64,000 bases of DNA from an uncultured Paracoccaceae bacterium (GTDB lineage Bacteria; Pseudomonadota; Alphaproteobacteria; Rhodobacterales; Rhodobacteraceae), in assembly GCA_938005545.1 (NCBI GenBank), contig CALKXV010000023.1:1-64000 (forward strand). The letters run 5' to 3'. Position numbers and translations under genes: made by a program. Positions 22,518 through 31,126 of the stretch are shown here, in pieces; position 1 is the stretch's first letter, and each line of letters opens with the position of its first letter. Under the pieces are notes generated by a model. That model was not told the DNA's origin and did not search any database. It saw only the letters and a program-made list of their open reading frames with translations.

Positions 22518-24947
22518 ATGAGCCTTCAAGAAGCAGGTTTAGCGACGGACGAAGAAGTCTTTGTCGACGAATTGAAGCCGGGCACGGAATTGATGCATGG
22601 ACAGTACACCATCGAGGGGTTCCTCGCGGCTGGTGGCTTTGGCATTACCTATCTTGCCAGGGACAGCTTGAACCGTCGGATGGTGATCAAGGAATGTTTC
22701 CCGGGTAGCTTATGCCGCCGGCGGAATTGTTCGGTCACGCCGCGTTCGCGTGCGCATCAGAACGAACTGAAGTCGATTGTGCGACTGTTCTCGCAAGAAG
22801 CGATGAGCCTTGCAAAGGCAAATCACCCGAACATCGTGGGTGTTCATCAGGTTTTTGAAGAGAACAACACCGCGTATATGGCGCTTGATTTCGTTCAGGG
22901 CAGGGATCTTCTGGAAATCCTGGAAGACGATCCTGAAACGCTGGAACCGGCACTTGTCGAGGGATACCTGACGAAGGTGCTCGACGCGATCAAACATATC
23001 CATCAGCTTGGAATTCTTCACCGCGACATCTCACCTGATAATATCATTATCAACGAGCAGAACGAGCCGATCCTTATCGACTTTGGTGCGGCGCGTGAAA
23101 GCGAGAATGAAAAAGCAACACGGATGTTGTCTGCGCTACGCGTTGTGAAAGACGGGTATTCGCCACAGGAATTCTATATTGCAGGAAGCGATCAGACGCC
23201 GTCTTGCGATCTCTATTCTTTGGCTGCCAGTTTTTACCACCTGATCACCAAGGAGTTGCCGCCCGACAGCCAATGGCGTTTGTCAGCTTGTGCCGCAGGC
23301 GATGACGACCCTTACGTTTCCTTGGGCGAAAAGACGGACGCATATTCCACGAATTTCGTGACCGCGTTGGACAAGGCGATTGCGATCCTTCCACGGGACC
23401 GGATGCAAAACGCAGAAGAGTGGATCGCTCATATGACGAGCGCTGCGCCGGTTGTGTCGGAAATCACGTCGAGCCGTGCGGACTTTGTTGCGGCCACAGG
23501 TAAAAAACCGTTCCTGCCGATTTTGTTGGCAACGACGGCCCTGGCGGCTGCCGCAGGTGTTGGCTTCTTGTTTATTTCCTCGGGTGACCCAATCGCATCG
23601 CCGGAAACGGAAGCGGGCGGTGAAGTCGACGTTTCGGTTGGTAGTAACGCTTCGGCGGCTGAACCAACCCCGGCGGTTGTTCCGGTTGTTCCCGCTCCGG
23701 TGGCTGAAACCGCTTCGGCGGCTCCGGCCCCTGCGGTAATTCCGGCACCTCCGGCTGCTTCGAATGTAGAAGAAACCCCGACGCCGGTTGAAACCATTGC
23801 CGTGGTTCCAGCAATACCAACCGAGCCTGTCGAGATCGCGCCAGTCGCGCCGGTTCAAACGACCGAAGCTCCGACGGATCCAACTCCGGCACCTGTTGAA
23901 GCGGTTCGCGATGGGCCGCCCGTGGTGATTGCCGCGATTAGACCCGTGCCAAATCCGGTCAATACGACGACCGAGGCTGGAATTGTTGAAATCTCAGGGC
24001 CAGATTTTACGGGTTTGGCGACGAATGTTGCCGCTCTGAGCCCTCCAGAAGCTGGGGACGCCGTCAACTTTACGGCTCCATCGGTTTTGCTGGGGTTGCC
24101 CGAACAGTCGCGTGGTTTGCAAGTTTTGGAAAGTGCAGCTTTGGCGCTTCAAGATACGAACCCGACCATTGATACGGTTGCCCCGGCGGCATTAATACTG
24201 GCCTCACCAGCTGCCGATCAATCGCTGGGCCAAGCTGAAGCAGAGGCCGAAGGCACCGGCGTCGGCGTTGATTTCTTTGTCGCAATGGCAGCAAAGCAAC
24301 CTGAGTTGGTGACGGCACCTTCGACCCGTTCGACCGCTGCAACCACGCTGGCGCGCGTTGCGCCCGTGCAAAATGTTGAAGTCGCCGATAACGCCGCAGT
24401 TCAAACGCGCGTCGTTCCTTATCTGCCGTTCTCGCTGTCGTTGCTAGAGCCGGGCTTGATCGTCTCTGTAACTGATGGCGCGCCAGACTGGCTTGCCGAT
24501 GCGCGTATCGTTTCGGTCAACGGTCAACCGATCACGACGAATGATCAGATCACCACAAGCCTGCAAGCGGCTGCGGCCACCGAAAACGCAGGCACCTTTA
24601 ATGTGTCCTTGGGCATTGATGCCGGTGTTGACGGTGCCGTTTCGGAACGGACGCTGGCTTTAGCGACAGAGCTTCATACGGACCTTCAAAATGGGTTGAG
24701 CTTTGTGTCACGTCAGACTGGTTCCGTCTGGACGACCCAAGTGTCGTCGATACCAAACGCATCAAACTTCCAGGTCGGGGACACGATCATGTCGTATATC
24801 CTGACTTGGGAAAATGTAGATGGCCCATCTTCAATGAAAACTATTCTAGATCGGGAGCTGGCAAACGGAACGTCCAATTTCAGCTTTGCGGTCAACCGCG
24901 GCAGTGAGATTTGGATCGCGGACTTTGATCTTGCCTCGGCCAATTGA
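22518..24947 (+). CDS. transmembrane Ser/Thr protein kinase with periplasmic PDZ-like tail (kinase 2, RD type)
   Basis: An 809-residue paralogue of kinase 1 with intact motifs: AAGGFGITYLARD, K58 (MVIKECF), HRDISPDN (168-175) and DFGAAR (188-193). One membrane segment lies at about 332-354 (PILLATTALAAAAGVGFLFI). A long Pro/Ala/Glu-rich periplasmic spacer (about 360-630) is followed by PDZ-like modules (DARIVSVNGQPITTNDQITTSLQ) and a tail matching kinase 1 (ANGTSNFSFAVNRGSEIWIADF). The ATG at 22518 gives an N-terminus matching kinase 1; a GTG at 22491 with AGGGAAAGA is the alternative. First gene of a run with FHA, PP2C and dynamin-like genes spaced 35 bp or less. In T6SS clusters such kinases phosphorylate FHA proteins. 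Confidence 0.93.
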   Translation: MSLQEAGLATDEEVFVDELKPGTELMHGQYTIEGFLAAGGFGITYLARDSLNRRMVIKECFPGSLCRRRNCSVTPRSRAHQNELKSIVRLFSQEAMSLAKANHPNIVGVHQVFEENNTAYMALDFVQGRDLLEILEDDPETLEPALVEGYLTKVLDAIKHIHQLGILHRDISPDNIIINEQNEPILIDFGAARESENEKATRMLSALRVVKDGYSPQEFYIAGSDQTPSCDLYSLAASFYHLITKELPPDSQWRLSACAAGDDDPYVSLGEKTDAYSTNFVTALDKAIAILPRDRMQNAEEWIAHMTSAAPVVSEITSSRADFVAATGKKPFLPILLATTALAAAAGVGFLFISSGDPIASPETEAGGEVDVSVGSNASAAEPTPAVVPVVPAPVAETASAAPAPAVIPAPPAASNVEETPTPVETIAVVPAIPTEPVEIAPVAPVQTTEAPTDPTPAPVEAVRDGPPVVIAAIRPVPNPVNTTTEAGIVEISGPDFTGLATNVAALSPPEAGDAVNFTAPSVLLGLPEQSRGLQVLESAALALQDTNPTIDTVAPAALILASPAADQSLGQAEAEAEGTGVGVDFFVAMAAKQPELVTAPSTRSTAATTLARVAPVQNVEVADNAAVQTRVVPYLPFSLSLLEPGLIVSVTDGAPDWLADARIVSVNGQPITTNDQITTSLQAAAATENAGTFNVSLGIDAGVDGAVSERTLALATELHTDLQNGLSFVSRQTGSVWTTQVSSIPNASNFQVGDTIMSYILTWENVDGPSSMKTILDRELANGTSNFSFAVNRGSEIWIADFDLASAN

Positions 24948-24982
24948 GCAAGACGCATTTAGGTTAAGTGAGGAGAGAGCAA

Positions 24983-25627
24983 GTGTTCTTTTTTAAAAAG
25001 AAAAAAATGTCCAGGAAATTTGACGAACCTTTGGTTCTTGATCCTGGCGAGACGCCCCAGGCGGATATCACCGATAAGGCGCCGGCTGAACCCGAAGCGA
25101 CTGCGGTGGATCCTCTTCTGCGTAAACGCCGTCGTACACCGAACGCCAACAAAACCCGCTTGATGGGATTTGACACATCGGATGGTCGCGTCGTCGACCT
25201 GTTCGGCGAAGATAAAACATCGACCGAAATCAACCGCATTCAATACCCGGTTGCTTTGGTCATGGTCACAAAAGGCCCCGGCCTTGGCGAATGTTTTGCC
25301 ATCAAGTCGGGCATGTCGCAGATTGGTCGTGGCGAAGATCAGGCGATCCAGCTTGACTTCGGAGATCAGGCGATCTCGCGAGAGAACCACGCCGCAATCG
25401 TTTATGATCCAAAGGAACACAGCTTCCTTCTTGGACATGGCGGCAAATCGAACATCGTACGTTTAAATGGTAAGCCTGTGGTTAGCACCAGCGACCTTAA
25501 AAACGGAGATGAGGTCGAAATCGGTGAGACACAATTGCGCTTTGTCGCAATCTGCTCGGCCGACTTTAACTGGGACATTGCTGAAACCGAGGAAGGAACC
25601 GACGACGATGATGTGGAAATTGCCTGA
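24983..25627 (+). CDS. FHA-domain protein
   Basis: A 214-residue cytoplasmic protein starting at GTG 24983, with AGGAGAG 5 bp upstream. The C-terminal FHA domain (about residues 91-190) binds phosphothreonine peptides: family residues MSQIGRGEDQAI, ISRENHAAIVYD (Ser132, His136) and NGKPVVSTSDLKNGDEVEIG. The N-terminal half is acidic and disordered, with a basic Thr motif (RKRRRTPNANKTRLMGF, residues 48-63) that could be the kinase target site, as in known FHA adaptors such as GarA. Ends in an acidic tail. It overlaps the PP2C gene by 20 bp, which couples the reader and the eraser. Confidence 0.93.
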   Translation: MFFFKKKKMSRKFDEPLVLDPGETPQADITDKAPAEPEATAVDPLLRKRRRTPNANKTRLMGFDTSDGRVVDLFGEDKTSTEINRIQYPVALVMVTKGPGLGECFAIKSGMSQIGRGEDQAIQLDFGDQAISRENHAAIVYDPKEHSFLLGHGGKSNIVRLNGKPVVSTSDLKNGDEVEIGETQLRFVAICSADFNWDIAETEEGTDDDDVEIA

Positions 25628-26567
25628 ACCCCGCTTCGACGTAGCATCTGCCCTCGATAGAGGAGGGCGCGACTACCAAGAAGACTCGCTGGTCTCTGAC
25701 TTTGCCGTCGGTGATGACATGGGAATTGTCGTGCTTGCCGATGGTATGGGCGGACATTCCGCTGGTGATGTCGCAAGCAAAACCGTTGTGACCGAAGTTT
25801 ACAGTGAGCTGAAATTCCACAGCGATTTGTTCTTTGATAGCACGGATCATTTGTCCAAACTGATGTTGAATGCGATCACGAACGCCAATGATTGCGTGCG
25901 CGAGGCGATGGTGGAAAACCCAGAGTCGCGCGGCATGGGATCGACAATCGTTGCCGCTGTTATGGCTGGAAACCAGATGTACTGGAGCTCGGTTGGTGAC
26001 AGCCCGCTGTATCATTACCGCGCTGGCACCATGAAGCAGGTGAACGAAGATCATTCGATGGCACCGCAAATTGACGCCATGGTTGCCGCCGGTGCGTTAA
26101 AACCTGAAGAAGCAGCGACGCACCCTGATCGCAACAGCCTGACGGCTGCGGTGGCAGGCGGAAAGATTGCCCGGATGGACAATCGCGGCGTGGCACTTGA
26201 GCTGAAAGCCGGCGACATTGTCGTTGTATCCAGCGACGGACTTCAGTTTCTGACGCATAAAGCGATCACGAAGATCATTGCCCGCAATCGTCGAAAACCA
26301 AGTGCCGATATTGCCAACGCGCTTTTGCAGGCGGTCAAAGGACTTGATGATCCGGATCAGGACAACATTTCGTTTTCGGTTATCAAAGTACGTCACGAAA
26401 AGCCTGTGGTTCGCCCGCAGCGTCGCGGGAACGTGACTGAAATCGATTTCAATTCGACGCGATTGGCGGACGAAACCGTTCTTGATGAGATTGAGGTCAA
26501 AAGCGAAGTCGAAGACGATCAGAAATCTGCGTCTCCGGCCTTCGTGCATACTGCAACCAGTGGTTAG
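25608..26567 (+). CDS. PP2C-family Ser/Thr protein phosphatase
   Basis: A 319-residue metal-dependent phosphatase. PPM motifs: GGRDYQEDS (Glu25, Asp26), VLADGMGGHSAGDVAS (Asp45-Gly46), GMGSTIVAAV, WSSVGDSPLYHY, VVVSSDGLQFLT and the late DPDQDNISF. The Asp residues that bind Mn2+/Mg2+ are present, so it should be active. The catalytic domain ends at about residue 250; a 65-residue tail (KVRHEKPVVRPQRRGNVTEIDF) is probably disordered. ATG codons at 25608 and 25611 are both possible. By position it should reverse phosphorylation by the upstream kinase, including that of the FHA protein. Confidence 0.94.
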   Translation: MMWKLPEPRFDVASALDRGGRDYQEDSLVSDFAVGDDMGIVVLADGMGGHSAGDVASKTVVTEVYSELKFHSDLFFDSTDHLSKLMLNAITNANDCVREAMVENPESRGMGSTIVAAVMAGNQMYWSSVGDSPLYHYRAGTMKQVNEDHSMAPQIDAMVAAGALKPEEAATHPDRNSLTAAVAGGKIARMDNRGVALELKAGDIVVVSSDGLQFLTHKAITKIIARNRRKPSADIANALLQAVKGLDDPDQDNISFSVIKVRHEKPVVRPQRRGNVTEIDFNSTRLADETVLDEIEVKSEVEDDQKSASPAFVHTATSG

Positions 26568-26573
26568 TAAAAA

Positions 26574-27740
26574 ATGTCAGACGACAATGGTGTTAATGAA
26601 ACTACGCTTCGATTGAGGCACTTGATCGAGACGGCCGATCTGTCCCGTACAGATGGTTTTCTTGCTGAACGGTGTCTTCGTCGCCTCGAGCATCCGTTGC
26701 GCGTTACTGTATTTGGTACTGACCCTAGCCACGCGGTTTCGCTGGTCAATCTAATGCTTGGAAAGGCCATCGTTCCGCCAACGATTACGCGTGCGCGCAT
26801 TCAGTTTTTGCACAGCGAAATTGACTATGCGCGCATGCAGTTTCGCGACGGCTCGCAACAGCGGACCGAGGGTTCGGATTTCGCCAGATTGTTTGACGAC
26901 GCGCCGTCAAAAGTTCGCATCTGCACCGATCTGCCGGTATTGAAAAAACTGTCTATTCTGATTGCGGCCGAGGCAAACCCGAAGTCGCTTTGTTCGGATG
27001 TGGAAAAAACCCTGCCAGCTGCCGACATTACACTTTGGGCGGGCGCTGCATTGCATCCCCCCATGGACGAAGTCTGGCAAAGCGTTCCGGATCGGCTCCG
27101 TGATCACAGCTATCTGGTGCTTTCACCTGAGATGGAAAGCGAAACCTGGACTGAACTTGCTGACGAATTTGCAGGTGTGATCCGGGTCGATCCAATTCGA
27201 GCGCAAGACGCAAAATCAGGTTCGGGCGGTGTCGACAAGGCGGCTTTCAAGGACTCAGGCGGCTTGGACGTTGTAAAAACGATCAAACATGAAATCGATG
27301 TTCTAATTCAATCCGCAATGGACGCGAGCGAGGTTTTGTTGCTGCGCTATGCCGATCAGCTAGACGCGAATGAAGATGCACCTTCGGGTGAACCGGTTGA
27401 AGCTGCTGAATCAGTTCAAGATGGGTCGGCCGCATTGCCCGAAGAAGAGTCCGCACAAGTGGTATCGATCAAGGCACAACCCCGCGCGGTTATGCCAGAG
27501 CCCGCGCCATCAGAGCCGAAGCGGCATCCGGTTATCTCGGTGCCGCTTGGAAAGCTTGCATCAAGATCACGACTGATGAACCAAGCCGATCCGGACGGAG
27601 GCCCGAAGATCACACAGCGCACAGTTTCCCTGGCGCTGAAGAACATGCCAAAAAATACGTCGCGACCAACATCAAGGGTGCGGACACGGTCACGCCCCAG
27701 TCGGGCCACCGCGACGCCGTGGTCGTTGGGGCTTGATTGA
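26574..27740 (+). CDS. dynamin-like GTPase-derived protein with degenerate P-loop
   Basis: A 388-residue protein that starts 6 bp after the PP2C stop and relies on coupling (no ribosome site). Residues 41-80 (LRVTVFGTDPSHAVSLVNLMLGKAIVPPTITRARIQF) align well with the G1 region of bacterial dynamin/GTPase proteins (VavFGEFSAGKSSLINALLG..vLPtG..PtTa), but the G-K-S of the P-loop is H-A-V. G3 (DLPG) and G4 (NKxD) also look lost: ADITLWAGAALHPPMDEVW and YLVLSPEM. It probably no longer hydrolyses GTP and may be a scaffold. The C-terminal third is acidic, Pro-rich and disordered (residues about 270-330), then basic. I would call it a pseudo-GTPase; the assignment by alignment from memory needs structure prediction. 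Confidence 0.65.
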   Translation: MSDDNGVNETTLRLRHLIETADLSRTDGFLAERCLRRLEHPLRVTVFGTDPSHAVSLVNLMLGKAIVPPTITRARIQFLHSEIDYARMQFRDGSQQRTEGSDFARLFDDAPSKVRICTDLPVLKKLSILIAAEANPKSLCSDVEKTLPAADITLWAGAALHPPMDEVWQSVPDRLRDHSYLVLSPEMESETWTELADEFAGVIRVDPIRAQDAKSGSGGVDKAAFKDSGGLDVVKTIKHEIDVLIQSAMDASEVLLLRYADQLDANEDAPSGEPVEAAESVQDGSAALPEEESAQVVSIKAQPRAVMPEPAPSEPKRHPVISVPLGKLASRSRLMNQADPDGGPKITQRTVSLALKNMPKNTSRPTSRVRTRSRPSRATATPWSLGLD

Positions 27741-27990
27741 CGGCAACGAAATGAGCGGATTTGGCGGATTTATTCGGTTTGGTTCGGTCAAGTATTTTGA
27801 CGATGATCCGGTTCATTTATGGATCTGTCCAAAAACAAATATCGGCCATTGTCGTAGCATTGTTACGCCTTAATTCCTGTTATTCTGCGACACAGATCTT
27901 TCCGAGTTTTTATGGTTATGGATTCCGCAATCAAGCACGCCACAGTGTAATGCGTATCGATACTCTGCTGGCGATAAAAACGAGGCTAAT
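27741..27990. other. 250-bp gap with promoter for the PilJ-type pair
   Basis: No coding frame with a ribosome site is seen. The gap ends the four-gene kinase operon and should hold a promoter for the following exported protein; A/T-rich sequence (TTATTCTGCGACACAG) lies near 27880. No terminator hairpin was found after the GTPase-like gene. Confidence 0.35.
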
Positions 27991-29487
27991 ATGAATAAAT
28001 CAATCAGAAATCTCACCCGTTTTCCGGTAACCAATCCGTGGCGGGCGGGTTTGTCAGCTCAAGAAAAACGTGAAAAGACGAATGTTCGCGGCATGCTTGG
28101 AAAAGTGCTTGCCGCAACCATATGTTTGTCAGCTCTGGCAGTTCCATCTCTCGCACCCGCCGCGGATGGCTATGCCGGCGGCAAGGCACGCGTGAACAAA
28201 TCGGCTGGGTTGCGTGCCCAAACGGAATTTTTGGCGTCGTCGTCGTGCCGTCTTGATGCGGGAATTGATGCGGCTGCCGCGCGTGCTGATCTTATCAAGG
28301 CACGGAAAACGTTTGAGAATGTTCTAAGTGGCCTAGAGCATGGCGATCCCATGCTTGGTATCCCGACCGCCGAAAGCAGGCCGAAAAGCCTGGTTGCCTT
28401 GAAGGAAGTGAGTGGTGTGCTTGCGTCGATGAACAGCGCGCTTGATAATCTGGCTTCTGGTTTCGGAAAGCCCGGTGATGCAAATTCAGTTGAGGTCGTT
28501 CGGGCATCTTTGCGCGACAAAACCTTTGTTCTGGCATCAGAAATTTCGGGGCAATATTCTGATCCGGACGAATTGTTGCAGAGTGATGCCATCACATTGG
28601 ATTTCGCGGGTCGCCAGTTGGGCCTTGCGCATCGAATTGCAAGGACGGCATGCCAATTGTATAGGAATCCCAATGATCACGATGCGCGCGATGAATTGAA
28701 AGAAACGGTCGCGCTTCTCGAAAATTCGTTGGATGCTTTGCAAAATGGGTATCCCGCAGCCGCTATCAGCGCGCCACCAACCGATGCTGTCAGAGAAAGC
28801 CTGAATGCCGCCTATTTGCATTGGTCGGAAGCGCGACCATTGTACAATGAAATGATTGCCGGCGCGAAACCAAGCGAAGACGACGTCATGAAAGCTGCCG
28901 ACTTTGCGGTTTCGTTTGGCAAAGAGATGAACAATGCGATCACTCTTTATCTAATCGCAAGCCCCGGCCAGGATGGAGTTTATCGTGTTCCTCTTGAGGA
29001 GTACGCGCGAACACAACTGTCCAAGTGGCTGAAAAATGAGGAGCTGCTTGCGGCACTTCGTGCGCAGAATGTTGCGAATGCGGGTATCACCGAAGATCAG
29101 GTCATCGCCCTTGATCTAGACTGGCGCGCGCAGAAAGGCGAAGGCGGCGGCGAGCTAACAGAACGCCTGATGTCTCATCCTGTTTCGGTATGGTTGAAGG
29201 ACAAACAAGACGCGACGACCGGTTTTGTCACCGAGGTCTTTGTGATGGACAACAAGGGTCTGAACGTTGCCCAAAGCGAAATTACTTCGGACTACTGGCA
29301 GGGCGACGAAGCTAAGTGGCAGCAGACTTACTTGGCTGGCCCAAATGCGCTTCATATCAGTGAAGTCGAGTTTGATGACAGCACCGGTTACTATCAATCT
29401 CAGGCGTCCATGACGATCATTGACCCGACCACAAATGAACCCATCGGTGCCATAACGTTTGGCATCAATGTCCAAAGCTTAATGTAG
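27991..29487 (+). CDS. exported protein with tandem PilJ-type sensor domains and a cache-like C-terminal domain
   Basis: A 498-residue protein starting at ATG 27991 (GAGG 5 bp upstream) with a cleavable N-terminal segment (about residues 35-57, MLGKVLAATICLSALAVPSLAPA). Two helical repeats resemble the PilJ N-terminal domain (type IV pili methyl-accepting transducer family): RVNKSAGLRAQTEFLASSSC and SEISGQYSDPDELLQSDAITLDFAGRQLGLAHRIA. The C-terminal 110 residues form a cache-like fold: FVTEVFVMDNKGLNVAQSEITSDYWQGDEAKWQ and PTTNEPIGAITFGINVQSLM. There is no cytoplasmic signalling domain, so it must pass information through a partner or act as a binding protein. Sensors of this kind usually detect anions or oxyanions; the ligand is unknown. 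Confidence 0.8.
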   Translation: MNKSIRNLTRFPVTNPWRAGLSAQEKREKTNVRGMLGKVLAATICLSALAVPSLAPAADGYAGGKARVNKSAGLRAQTEFLASSSCRLDAGIDAAAARADLIKARKTFENVLSGLEHGDPMLGIPTAESRPKSLVALKEVSGVLASMNSALDNLASGFGKPGDANSVEVVRASLRDKTFVLASEISGQYSDPDELLQSDAITLDFAGRQLGLAHRIARTACQLYRNPNDHDARDELKETVALLENSLDALQNGYPAAAISAPPTDAVRESLNAAYLHWSEARPLYNEMIAGAKPSEDDVMKAADFAVSFGKEMNNAITLYLIASPGQDGVYRVPLEEYARTQLSKWLKNEELLAALRAQNVANAGITEDQVIALDLDWRAQKGEGGGELTERLMSHPVSVWLKDKQDATTGFVTEVFVMDNKGLNVAQSEITSDYWQGDEAKWQQTYLAGPNALHISEVEFDDSTGYYQSQASMTIIDPTTNEPIGAITFGINVQSLM

Positions 29488-29883
29488 CCCATCATGCAAA
29501 CCTGGCTGGCTGCCCGTTCCGGGTGGCCAGCCAAGGCAAACCAAACTACAGAATCTGGTGTGTTGAAAATCGCTCCTGAAAGAGCGACGCGAGCAGCAAC
29601 AAGGATTTTGTCACGGTTTTGCCAGAATCAGACCGAGGCAATACATTGGTCGTCGCGGCGCGGCTGAGAGATTTCTGCCAACGAACCAAGCCTATCGCGC
29701 CATTTCAAGCCCCGTTTCAGTAATTTGGTTCGCACAGACTCACGTTTGGCTGTGCCCGAAGTCGGAGTGCGGGGGCCAATTCCTTCCATTTTTCTGTCCA
29801 AATTTAATCAATTTACCAATTTAGAACGTCGATGTGCGGTGAGCTACGGTTGGTTCACCCTTTTTAACGAGTGGAGCAGATCT
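29488..29883. other. 396-bp gap with a GC-rich hairpin
   Basis: TGGCTGGC...CCC at 29503-29515 pairs with GGG...GCCAGCCA at 29521-29533 just after the first PilJ-type gene, probably a transcript-end hairpin without a T-run. A shorter hairpin GCACAG/CTGTGC lies at about 29732-29755. An upstream in-frame start for the next gene (29725) is present but adds no signal-peptide-like sequence. The region was checked for a tRNA (none found). Confidence 0.45.
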
Positions 29884-30795
29884 ATGCATCGAACGACCAA
29901 CTTCTCTTTTCCTAAATTCAGCACTGGGGTTGCGGCAATTCTATGCGTTTCGATGCTTGGTCTCGCTCCGGTATCGTTAAGCGCTGCACAAGGTGCTGAT
30001 GGCGGAAACGAACGCATAAACTTTTCAGGTAAGCTTCGCATGCTTTCGCAGCGGGTTGCCGCATCTGCCTGCAACTATAATGCAGGCGTTGCGAAGGAAG
30101 ACAGTCTTGCTGTGTTGTCCGGTGCACAAACTGAATTCAACAAAATCACGAGAGCCCTAGAGCATGGCGACGCGGAATTGCGCATGAATGGCGCTGAAAC
30201 ACGCCGCAAGACGCTCCATGCGCTGGAAAACCTGCATGGCGAATGGGACACCATTGACGCCGCGGTCGATAACATTGTTGGTGGCAACGACGTCCAACAG
30301 AATGTTGGCGTGATATCAGAACACAATATGGCGTTGCTGTCGCAAGCCAAGCTGTTGGTAAGCGAGATTTCAGGGCAGTATTCGAACCCCATCGAGATGG
30401 TTCAAGCCGACGCCCTGTTGATCGACTTTGCGGGCCGTCAGCGGATGTTGACCCAGAAGATGTCAAAGGAAAGTTGTGAGGCATGGAGCGGGGACGCAGC
30501 CGCGTCCGAAGCCCTTGCCGGCACTATGAACATGTACGAAGCGTCGCTGGCAGCGCTTCTCGGCGGTATGGCGGCAGCAGGCATCAGACCCCCCCCGACC
30601 GAAGAAATTCGCAGCAGTCTGGACGACATTTGGTCGGATTGGTCAGAGCTGAAGCCCGAACTTGAAAATGCAGTTGCCAATGTTCCTGCATCACCTGAAC
30701 ACCGCTCCGACGTGTTTACAAAGCTTAATGTCATGTTGGTTGAGATGAACGAGGTCGTTGGATTGTACACCAAGTTCGTGAAATCCGCACGTTGA
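29884..30795 (+). CDS. exported PilJ-type sensor-domain protein
   Basis: A 303-residue exported protein; the ATG at 29884 follows GTGGAGCAGATCT and opens a signal peptide (MHRTTNFSFPKFSTGVAAILCVSMLGLAPVSLSAAQ). It has two PilJ-type helical repeats and no membrane or cytoplasmic part. The second repeat (SEISGQYSNPIEMVQADALLIDFAGRQRMLTQKMSKESC) is nearly the same as in the preceding gene, showing recent common origin, but the cache-like domain is absent. FSGKLRMLSQRVA and DFAGRQRMLTQKM are the two family signatures. The pair probably forms a periplasmic sensing unit next to the kinase cluster. Function unknown. Confidence 0.8.
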   Translation: MHRTTNFSFPKFSTGVAAILCVSMLGLAPVSLSAAQGADGGNERINFSGKLRMLSQRVAASACNYNAGVAKEDSLAVLSGAQTEFNKITRALEHGDAELRMNGAETRRKTLHALENLHGEWDTIDAAVDNIVGGNDVQQNVGVISEHNMALLSQAKLLVSEISGQYSNPIEMVQADALLIDFAGRQRMLTQKMSKESCEAWSGDAAASEALAGTMNMYEASLAALLGGMAAAGIRPPPTEEIRSSLDDIWSDWSELKPELENAVANVPASPEHRSDVFTKLNVMLVEMNEVVGLYTKFVKSAR

Positions 30796-30822
30796 GATCG
30801 GGTCAAAGTACCGCTAAATGAG

Positions 30823-30867
30823 ATGGCTGCCCTCCCCAGAGTTTCTGGTGGGGCAGCCCATTTCGTT
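30823..30867 (+). terminator. strong hairpin terminator after the PilJ-type gene
   Basis: ATGGCTGCCCTCCCCAG (30823-30839) pairs with CTGGTGGGGCAGCCCAT (30844-30861) apart from small bulges, with loop AGTTT and a T-rich tail (TTTCGTTT). It lies 27 bp after the stop codon. Confidence 0.8.
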
Positions 30868-31126
30868 TGCGCAGAACGCCCAAATTGGCAGCATGGCGAG
30901 CCTCAATTCGCCAGTTTTTCCACCCTAACAAACATGTCAAAACGCGTGATGTGCCGGTCAAGGGAAACGGGGCAATCGGCGGTTTCGATGAAAAATTGGG
31001 CGGTAGATTCTCAAGAATGATAGATTCGTATGTGCTTTTGATGGTATAGCATTTGCGACACTTCGTGGAATCCTTCACGTTAGCGCCACAGAGAAAACGA
31101 ATCTGTGATTTCTTGGGAGGATAAAC
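30868..31126. other. promoter and leader region of the polyol operon
   Basis: No gene is seen. The last 15 bp contain GGGAGGATAAAC, a strong ribosome site for smoE. The region 31010-31070 is A/T-rich and likely contains the promoter; the AraC-type regulator encoded inside the operon would be expected to bind here. Confidence 0.45.

Noticed and set aside
29700-29800. tRNA-like sequence (GGTTCGCACAG with a hairpin)
   Set aside because: No T-arm GTTCRA-type loop pairs correctly, no anticodon stem and no acceptor stem can be built.
17134-30795. Type VI secretion cluster
   Set aside because: Kinase, PP2C and FHA fit, but no baseplate, sheath, Hcp, VgrG, TssM or TssL genes are present.
30803-31078. 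91-residue minus-strand frame in the smo promoter region
   Set aside because: Overlaps a strong terminator hairpin and the operon promoter, with no ribosome site or protein-like composition.
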